Positions 6,983 through 16,600 of a stretch of 17,457 bases of DNA are shown piece after piece; the stretch's first letter is position 1; every line of letters starts with the position of its first letter. Position numbers and translations under genes: made by a program. The stretch is from CAZNYG01 sp964577205 (GTDB taxonomy: Bacteria > Elusimicrobiota > Endomicrobiia > Endomicrobiales > CAIRNS01), in contig CAZNYG010000043.1 in the NCBI GenBank assembly GCA_964577205.1, forward strand, positions 1-17,457. Direction: 5' to 3'. The notes beneath the pieces are model-generated. The model worked only from the letters and a program-made list of their open reading frames with translations, did no database searches and was not told the DNA's origin.

Positions 6983-7435
6983 ATGCAGCATGAGGCGTTG
7001 TGTACGTGCATCGCTGACGTGACTCAGAACGTTTTTCAGACGATGGTGTTCCTTTCGCCTGTCATGAAGGACGTGCAGGGGGGCAATGCCGCTCAGATAT
7101 TGCCCCGGGACATAGTTTCGAAGGTCGAGTTCAGCGGGACCGCCGTGGGTACTTTCACGCTGCATTTCAGGACCGACCTCGCGCTCAAGGTCACTTCCAA
7201 CATGCTGCAGACGAACGTGAACGAAGTGAACGGTGACGTTCAGGACGCGATCAAGGAGATCTGCAACATGATCGCGGGCGGCATCAAGACCCGCCTCGCT
7301 CAGCGCGGCATAAACGTCGAGTATTCGCTCCCGGTCGTTGAACAGTCCGAGAAGGACGCCGGTAAGACCGGCGCGCTGGTGTTCTCGTTCGATGTCGACG
7401 GCCATCCTTTTCACATTTCAATGACGGGCCACTAA
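6983..7435 (+). CDS. CheX/CheC-type phosphatase-like protein
   Basis: A 150-residue cytoplasmic protein with an excellent ribosome binding site (ggagga at 6973-6978) before ATG 6983. Its centre matches the CheC/CheX/FliY phosphatase family: D88-xxx-E92-xx-N95 in DAIKEICNMIAGG, followed 22 residues later by Pro117 (SLP), the spacing expected from the family signature. The segment EFSGTAVGTFTLHFRTDLALKV fits the preceding strands. Such proteins dephosphorylate CheY-P; CheX types act as dimers. Only one E-xx-N signature is present, as in CheX rather than CheC. No other chemotaxis or flagellar gene is in the window, so its partner response regulator is unknown and it could serve a non-chemotaxis phosphorelay. 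Confidence 0.8.
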   Translation: MQHEALCTCIADVTQNVFQTMVFLSPVMKDVQGGNAAQILPRDIVSKVEFSGTAVGTFTLHFRTDLALKVTSNMLQTNVNEVNGDVQDAIKEICNMIAGGIKTRLAQRGINVEYSLPVVEQSEKDAGKTGALVFSFDVDGHPFHISMTGH

Positions 7436-7577
7436 GCTCACCTTTCTTCGAGACAATATTCTCCAGAGCTTGATCATCACTTGAAAGCGGTCGCGTTTGA
7501 CGCGTGTGTTCCGCCCTGCATCGTCCGGTGCTGACCGGCCGCGAATACGGGCGCCGCGCGGCGGCATTTTCAACGGC
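7436..7577. other. intergenic stretch without recognised features
   Basis: Between the CheX-like stop and the terminator hairpin I see no gene, promoter or repeat. It is probably 3' untranslated sequence of the CheX-like transcript. Confidence 0.5.
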
Positions 7578-7625
7578 AATTGAAAAGAGCGTCTTTCTCG
7601 GAGGGAGAAAGCGCTCTTTTTAATT
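7578..7625. terminator. bidirectional intrinsic terminator between convergent genes
   Basis: The outer arms aattgaaaagagcg (7578-7591) and cgctctttttaatt (7612-7625) pair with one mismatch. An inner stem ctttctc/gagaaag (7593-7599 with 7605-7611) encloses a 5-nt loop, with one bulged T at 7592. The T-rich 3' side serves the + strand CheX-like transcript, and the A-rich 5' side gives a U-tract for the - strand giant gene, whose stop codon is 14 bp away. Confidence 0.92.
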
Positions 7626-7638
7626 GTCTGGGCACAGC

Positions 7639-10600
7639 TTACGCGGCCGCGGTCAGGGCTTTTACGGCTTCCGGCAGCGCCTGAGAACCGGCTTTTTCCA
7701 GATCGTCGAACAAATATCTTTCATCGCGGTATGCGTAAAGGTGCATGAATTTCAAAAGAAAAGCGGTTGAGTGAGGCATGGCCCCTGCCGGATGCCGACT
7801 TATCAGGGCGGCCATTTCGCGGATAACCTCGTTAATTTCCGGATATACATCCATTATGCGCGCGCCGCCATTCCTTAATTGCGCATCGAGCGCTTTCATT
7901 TTATCCATGAGAATATCTGCCGCGGTGCGTTCGTCATAGAGTTCGCTTTCATCGTCACTCTCCCCGCCAAAAGGGGTTTCATCATATTCAGGCTCAATTT
8001 CATCCTGCAATCCTTCAAGATGGTGTACGACTTCGCTTAAGGTGTCTCCGCCCAGGTATCCTTCCATCGCGATATACTGATCGGAAAGTAATGATTCATT
8101 GATATGCCGGTGCCGCGGGTCCAGGAACGGCCTTTCAGCGCCATCCACGCGCCGCGCGAGATACTGCCCGAGCAGTCCGTATAAATAGCCAGCCTGATAG
8201 TCGATGAATTCGTTTCGTTCATCACCGTTTGCCGGCATGGCCTTGTGTGAAGGGCCGTGAAGGACGTGGGGCATTTGTTGAAAGAGGCGGACGCATTCCT
8301 CGTACAATGGGACACCTTCATCGTGCTTGTATGCTTGAAGAAAGGCATATGCCGCCTCAAGGGTATTTCTGTCCAACGCCCGGGCCGCGCCTTCCGAATC
8401 ATCATATCCACCCTCAAAATTCCGGGCAGAGATCCTTTTAAACCGTTTCATGGCGACAGCCAGGCCGGCCTCTATAAATTCGGCGAATGACTTTTTTCGC
8501 AATACGTCCCCGTAAAACTGCGAACCCCATTCCAGTATCTGGTAATCAACGCAGAATGATGTCGCCGATTCCATGGGGAACATTTTTTCAAGAGTTTTTA
8601 CATGTGGTTGAAATTGCACGCCGGGCCTTTCAAATTTGAATCTTCTGTTCCTGTCGTGCTGGATCGACAGGTCCAGGCATGTATCGGGCGGCACGCGGTC
8701 GGGTATGTTATCCGCAGTGAAACGGATAACGTTGCGGAAACCAAGAGTGTTCAGCACATAGGCGCGCCGCACGGAGTAGAGACTGTTCCTTCCTCCCGTC
8801 ATGGTTGGCGGTATCTCTTCCCGGGGAAGAATAACTCCGGCAAATCCGCGCGAATCCTGATCATTTTGACGGACAACGTCACGGATCTCCTTGAGCGACA
8901 GCATAAATCCGCGCATGGCGGCGTCCAGAGGGCTGTTGAGATCCAGATCAGTGAGGTCGATGATAATACCGTCGAATCGGGCGCCCGGCGGGTTTAACTC
9001 TTTCCTTACCTCCGCTGCGGCGTTGCCGGTTGAGCCGGGCGAGTAGCGGTATTCAAGGGTTACCCGCAGTTTCCCTTCGTGCAGCTTTTCTATCGTTTCG
9101 GCAAGTTCATGAGGGTTCGCGGATTCACAAGAGCTGAGAACGACCGTATCCACGTGCAATTCAGCGAGCATGGATATGAAGGGGCCGCTTGCGAGGCGTT
9201 TGAGCCCGTCCTCAAAACGGTTGAGATCGATCTTTGTGGAAAAAACAGGATCGGATCCGGTAACATCATCCTGAGACTTTTTCTTCAGCGCGTGGTCCAG
9301 CATCCCTATGTTCCGCGTGAAATGGGGAGTGTCAATGATGATGTCAAAGAAACGGCGTATCTCGACCGGCAGGGAAGGATCAGCGTCCGGCGGCGCGCCG
9401 CTCGTTCCCTGGTGGTCCAGAGCCAGAAGCGCGCGGCCCGGCAGTTGTTCCCGCAGGGAGGTTGTATCGAGCGACTTGATCATATTTGTTGAAAGCCCGC
9501 AGATCCTCATGATATCCATTTCAGCGGTCCCGGTATTCATTTCGATACGCTGACATACTTCCGGCCGTTCCCTCAACCATTCGGCGATCGCGGCGGGAGC
9601 GGCGCAGCGTGCCGTTATGTCCATATAACCTTCTTTTTCAGGGCTGTAGTAGATGATCCAGTACGGGCGGCCGTTGAATGTCCGGCACACGCGCCCATAT
9701 ACATTCATATTTACGTTCACTTTGAATGCCGGTATTTCCAGTCCGACGTATCTGTTCCCCGGGACTGAATCGTCGTTAACATTAAGCTTTTCCAGAGTAT
9801 CACGATCGATATCCGACGGCAGCGGCGCATAGTAGACGGTATCGACCCCGATCATTGCCATGTCCATGGCTTCCCGCTCGACCGCTTTATCGTAGCGCAG
9901 CGAAACAATGGCAGCGCGGGATCGCGACAGCGCGGGCGCAAGGCGCGATAACGATGACGGCCGCGCTTCCGGGAAGATCTGTCGGACGGCGCGGATGGCG
10001 GCTTCAGCGGTTAATGCTCCAGACAGTATTCTGCGCAAGCCAAGGAGTTGCAGCGATTGCCATTGTTCCCGGCCAGGACGGGCTTTGAAGCTGCTTTTCT
10101 CGATCTTTTCCCGGGATTCCCCGAGCTGCTCAAGCGACGCGGTAACCTTTTCACGGACGTAAGGGTTCTCATCATCTATTGACCACCACAGGGCCGGTAT
10201 CGCCTCGGGTATGCCGAGCGTTCCCATTGCTTCCGCCGCGGCTTCCCGCATCAGAGGATGCCCGCTCCTGAGATACGTTGTCAGGAACGGCAAAGCGTCA
10301 TCGTCGCGTGTTTGTCCCATGGCTCTGCAAAGCATTGCCCGTTGCGCGTAGTTCCTGTCTTCGAGCGAAAAAAGAGAGTTTTCAATTTCGTCCATCATGG
10401 CAAGGAGCAGTGGGAGAGTACCGCGGGGATCAAGCGAGAGAAGCGCTTCGATAATGCTCTGCCTGCACACCTGGTCGTCTTCCCGGAACAACCTGTCTTT
10501 AAGAGGTTGAACGGCATTTTCGTTCCGCATTTCTCTCAGGGCGCCGGCGGCATTTTTCCGGACGTAGCTATCTTCGTCATCCAGAAGGAGCGCGATATCA

Positions 10601-13600
10601 TCGATATATCCATCGGCCTTTAGAAAACCCAGCGCGAGAGCCGCAGTTTTCCGTACTCCGCTATCCAGGTCTTTCAGGTGTTCACTGAGAACAGAGGCCA
10701 GCGCCGGATCATCCGTAAGGCCGGTACGCCCCAACGCGTAGGCGGCATTGGCTCTGGTTTTTGCGTCAACGTCCTCTTCAAGCGTTTGCTTAAGAATGGA
10801 GACGATCTCTTCATTGCCGGCCTCCCTGCTGCCGGCCCGTGCGTATTTCCCCAGGACGAATATTGTTTCCGCGCGAAGGTACCTGTTGGGATTGGAGAGA
10901 AAAGAGATCAGGTGAAGGCGGGTCAGGCTGTAATCCATTTCTCCCAGCTCATGCAGGGCATCAATGCTTTCCTGCCTGTCGCCGCTGCACAGCCGCGCGA
11001 GAAGGCGTGTAATAAGCGAGGGGCGCTCTTCAAGTTTGGCAAGAGCCTGCGCGGCGCGGCCCCAGACGATGTAATTACGAGTATCATATAACGCTTTTGT
11101 CAGAGCTTCTCTGGCTTCCGGCAGATTATCCCGCAGATCGACGCCCATTAGTTCCAGGGCTTCGATGGCCGCGCTACGTACGCGGTTGGGAGCATGATTG
11201 ACCAGATTGATGATACGCTGAGCGGATTCCACGTCGTGAAATGCTCCCAGGCAGCGGCAGGCGGCGGCCATGACATCGTCCGCTGCCTTGTCGTGCTCGC
11301 GCACGTCATGGCCGGCGTCGGGGAGGAAATCTCGCGCCAGAAAAAGTAAACCATCACTTTCAGCCATAAGCCCGGCATCCCGTTTCATCGCTCTTTCCGT
11401 AAATTTATCAATGGCCTGCAGCGTTTTGTCCCATTCTTTCGGTTCCTTCCCGTTCTCGATCATTTTCTGTATGGACAGGAGTACTCCGTCCCGGCGCGAT
11501 CCATTATCCTGCAGCTCTTTAATTTTCTGCAGCGCTCTGTCGTTTTCCGGATTTTCCTTTAATAGCGCTTTAATGGCCTGTAGAGCGGCGTCCCGTTTAA
11601 GCGCCATGGCCCTTTGTTCCTGCATAGCCCGCAGAGCAGCGATGCGTACCCGGGGATTTTCATCATTCAATGCGGCTTCCAGCGCGGATCTCAGCTGTTC
11701 ATCGCTGATCATATCCAGGCCCTCCAGGGCTGTATCCTGATTGCCCTGGTCGCGGTCCATAAGACAGTATATAAGCACGTCGATCGACTGTTTTCGCACG
11801 TTCTGTCCGGGCAATTCCCTGATCATTTCACAAAACTTCCTGGCTGCCTGGTCGCGTATGAAGCTGTTAGGCGATAACAGTGCCAATGCCATTTCCATGC
11901 TTTCAGTGATCTCACTGTCCTTTCCTTTCACATTTTTCTTCATCAACTGTTCCGCTGCCCAGGCATGGACCCGCACGTCCAGCGAGGGGTCTTTGCGCAG
12001 CGGTTTTAAAAGGCGTTCCTCAAGCAGGCCGCTGAAACCAAGTTCGAGTACCGCTTTTTTCCTGGTGTCGGGATCGGAAGACTCGAGGTCTGAAACGCAT
12101 TTGCCGATATACGTATTATTTCTGCTGCCAAGAGCTTGACGCATGAACTTGGCCTGCTTCTCGGTTACGATATCGTCGCTTTTAAAAGTAACCGAGAAAA
12201 CAGCCTTGGCTTTTTCAAGGTCATTTGCGCTCAATTTGCCGCTTCCCATGAAAGCGATCAGGGCATGTATCATATCGCGTTGACGCAATTTCGACTCAGG
12301 AGGGGCATTGGAAATCTGCATAAGGTTCTTCAAGTCATTAAGAAAGGCTGGAATGTCGGTGTGGTCATATATGTTCCTGACTTTTCCCACAAAAAGGCCT
12401 GCGCCGAGCGCAATGGTGATGCTTCCGGGCACTATTTGTGAAAGATCGAAAACCAGGGGGCCTCCGATGACGAAGCGTAAGGCGACGGACGCGAAGGCCA
12501 GGACGAGCAGCAGAGACGGGATGATCCGCTTGACCTTCAAGGAAGCACTATCCGGTTCGGGGTCAATATATACTTCGAATCGACCGTTTTTCTCCCACGC
12601 CGTTCGATTCGCTCCCAGGTAAAATGTTTGCACCGGACTGCCGGTATCCGGAGAAAGTGCATCAGCTGCAATGTCGCCTATATTTGTAAACCTGGCAATA
12701 GCATTCATTGTTTCCCGCTCATCCCGCGCGGGGTACATTTTCTCCGCCTGCCGGTGGAAACTGTCCGCCAGCAGAAGCGCGGTATCCCTGTTCTTTTCCT
12801 GCCATTGCCTGACGAGTGACCGCGCGGCGGCGCGCTGATCCGTGTCGAGCGTGCTCCAGCCGGCCGGCTCTTTCGCGGAGTCCCTTCCGTACTGGGACTC
12901 AAGCGCTTGTTTGGGGAACCGCCTCAATACGTCTTTCCACCACAGTTCGAACGCGAATGCCTGCCAGAGCGCCAGCTCCACCGCTTCATGGAAAATGATA
13001 TTGTCGTCCGCGTCCCTCGTGGCGTAAATAACGCCATGCGCTATGCCCGCGTGCGCCAGCTGCCTGCGGTATGTGCCGTCGCTGCCGCGCCCTTCCCATA
13101 GACAGTATCTCTTCGGATCTGTCCCCTTGGGAGGAGCCAGGCGTATGACGCGGAATTCCCGGTGACGGCTGTTCACCGTTACGGTTATCCGCGGTTGTTC
13201 CCTGGCCCTCTTTTCTTCAAATGCCTGACTGATCACGGCGTGGACTTCTTTCTCATTATCGAAGACGCCGGCGTCGGAAATGCCGATGCGGTCCGGGTCC
13301 GGGAGGAATCGGGCCATGAAATTCCGTCCCAGAGCCTCGGTTAACGGGCCCGTCATCGCTTCCCTTTCGGGGGAATTCATCACTCTTTTGACGCGCTCTT
13401 CGACGGCGGCCGGATCCATTGAAAGAATGATCCTCAGTACTATACCCGCAAAAGGGCTGATCTCGGGATCCTTGTCCGCCAGCGCCGCCATCATGGTTTC
13501 GATCATGAGGCCAGCCAATCCGGGCCTGTTATCAAGTTCCTCTTCGATCAGCCAGATCGCTTCGAGACGATCATCGGTTTCGGCGCCGGCATCCAGCAGC

Positions 13601-16600
13601 AGCCTGCCGCCCACGTCCAGATTATAGTAAGATCGCTTGATCTCATCATCTTCGGGACTGTCCAGCCGCAATAATGCAAGGCCCGCCAGCGCCCGGATAC
13701 GCAGCGACTGGTTGTCAGCGGCCATATCCCGCAGTATCTTCCTGGCTTTTTCTATTCTCCCGGGTATCAGGACGTCCCAGCGTCGTATCTCCTCAATGGC
13801 TGTCTCATCGCTTGTCTTGGGTGCTTCTTTCCGGTCGTCCCCGGCATCTTCGGGAGCGGCAGCGGCGGCCGGTCCTTCGTCAGGATCGATCTCTCTGAGG
13901 AGCTCGGAGATCATGTCGCGTTCAGATATGTTAAAAGCTAAGTTTCGCGCGCGCCGGACAGATTCGATCATCTCCTTTCCGTCCGCATTCCGCGAATGAG
14001 CAAGATTTATTATCTGACCGCGCAATATTTCCCGGCAGCTGTAAAACGCGGGATCAAGCCATGCCGCCAGCAGCACTTCCATGGCCAGCGGATCGTTCGA
14101 ATCCCCGAGGGCGATGATGGATCCTTTTCTGAGTTCCGGGTCGGTGAAGCCTCTTTCCAGCAGGAAGCCGGCATAATAGATCAGTTCTTTTTTCCATTTG
14201 ATCTCCCCGGCTTCAGCGTCCGTAAGCTCTCGTCCAGCTGCTTCCTGCGCCCGGTTTCGCCATTCCCTGTCCGCGAGCGCAACGGCCGCTTCGGCGCGCA
14301 CTCTCGGGGCAGCGGCATTTTTCATTACGCTGCGCAGTATGGCCGCGGAAACCGGATACGTGCCCAGCATTCCCGCGTTGCGCACCGCTTCCACCTGGAC
14401 CGCGACGTTCCCGTTTGTCAGAAGCCGCGCGTGACTGACAAATTTTGACGGATTCGGCTGTTCAAGGATATAAAGCGCGGAGGCGATGGAAACGATCCGC
14501 GGCAGCGGCTGATCCTCTCCCAGCAGTTTCCACAAACGCGGGGCAGCGGGTAAACCGCCCCTGTGCTCTTCTCCGTTCAATATCGCTCCGATCTCCGGGT
14601 CGGCATAAGCTTCACGCCGCGCGCGCTCCAGTTCCCCGGCCGGATCGGTCAGGTCAGGATCTATGATAACTTCCGTCGCCGGCTTCTCCTGTTGAACTGC
14701 CGGTTCCCTTTGCCCGTCATCGTGCTCCGGCTTCGTACGCTCGATTGCCGTGATGGCCGCTTCAGCTTTACTGCGCATCGAGGGGGGTTCATCGTCACTG
14801 TTCGTGATGTCGCGCAGGGACGCGAGGGCGAACCGGCAGCCCATGGCACCGAGCTTTTCGACGGCATTTTCGCGGATTTCCTGTACCGGGCTCCACAGGT
14901 CTTTAAGAAAACGCAGCCCTTCTGTTTTGTCTATAAGATGCCGCAGCGCGTCGACCGCCGCCAGTCGCACGTCAGGCGATTGATCGTCAAGAGCGGCATA
15001 GAGGCGAACGGCGACAGCCGCCCTTTTTTCCGGTTTCGCGCTTGCCAGAAGTTCCAGCGATAAGACCGCTTTCCTGCGTTGTTCGGCTTCCCCGTCTGAT
15101 AACTGCAGGACAAGCTTTTTGAACACGGCTTCGCTGTCACGAAGCAGCTCGCGCGCGAATGTTTCTATATCATCTCCGCCCTGTACCATGAGCGCCATGA
15201 AAGGAATGCCTGAGATGATATCCAGCGAAGGTGGCAGGCCGGTAACATGCGTCAATAGCGTTATCACGAGGGCGGGAATAACGGCCGCGAGGATGGTAAT
15301 GGCAAATCGGCGCAGGGAACTGCCGGGCGCGCCGCTCTTTGCGGACGGGTCAACGCGGCCATCCCTGCCGCGCACTGATCCGGTTTCGGGATCCAGCAAA
15401 AAAGACACGGTTGCGTTTGAGTCGGTGTAATGGAATATGAGTTCGTTGCCGCTCGTGCCGGCGTATGTGAAAGAAATGCCTTCAAGGGAATTCCTTCCAA
15501 GGATTTTTTTCAATCGTTCGGTGATCTCCCGTTCAATTGCGGTTCCCGGACGGTTCCCGGCTTCCCGCAGCGCTCCTTCGGCAATGTCGCGGCAGACCGC
15601 CCCCGTGCCGGCGGTTTTGAGGATCTCGGCATACGTTTCCGTTATGGCGGCGCGGGACGTATTCTCAAGCAGTATCTGTTCGAAGCGTTCGCGGGCGTCC
15701 CAAGCGTTTTCCGGTACTCGGGGCGTCAGGACGGCATACGAAACCCGCTTTTCGGCGAGGATGCGGGCCAGCTCTTCCGTGTGAAAACCGCCGGCGATCA
15801 CCGCGACGCGGCGCTTTGCCGCGGGTATCCATTGCGCGGGCGCGTCCGTCCTGTATTCGGTACCGGGGGCGAGACGGGAAGCGCCGATCGTTTTGAGGAA
15901 GGCGTCGTTGCGCGCGACGTTGACGCGGTAGAATTCGTCGAGTTCGGGGAGCCATGATCTCGCGGAAGAGATCACCGCTGGATCGGCGTATTTTCCCCAG
16001 AGGAATTCGAACATCTCCCGGTTGTCCAGGATAAAGCGGTAATCGCCGTACGTGACTTCGGCCCCGGCGTAATCGGCGAGGCAGCGCGCGTAATCGTCGA
16101 TAAAGGCGATCTCCTTTTCAGTCGTGGTGACGGCATGCAGGCGCTGCAGCTCGCGGATAAGGCCGCGCAGTTCGCCGACGGACGCCAGAGGGTTCACCGA
16201 CTCTGAAATGCGGAAAACCTTCAGGTATCCGGCGAGACGGGCATACAACGGGGAAGTGTACAGCGGGTCTCTCGGAGGGAGCTGAGAAAGCGCGGTGAAA
16301 AGGCTGCCGGTGTCGGCAAGGTTCCCGGTCCTCTGCTGTAAGGCCTGCCAGTCTTTGTAAGAGAGGTTCTTCTTCAGCGATCCGAGGTAGGCGTTCAACT
16401 CCTTCGATATGGCGCGCGATGAGAACGAAGAGGCCTTTTTCGAAAGATCGGCCTGTGACTTGAGGTTTTCGTACCGGTACATGTCCACAGCGGCCTTGCG
16501 GGCCATCGCGGTAACGGCCCTGCTGAACTTGCGGCTGTCGATCTTTCCCTGTTCATGTTTGTCCATCAGGCGGTCGAGGCGCTTGTTGGCGGGGCTGTAC

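Noticed and set aside
8602..15957. Numerous + strand open frames of 60-175 codons opposite the giant gene
   Set aside because: Antisense shadows that follow the codon pattern of the minus-strand gene and lack start signals or motifs.
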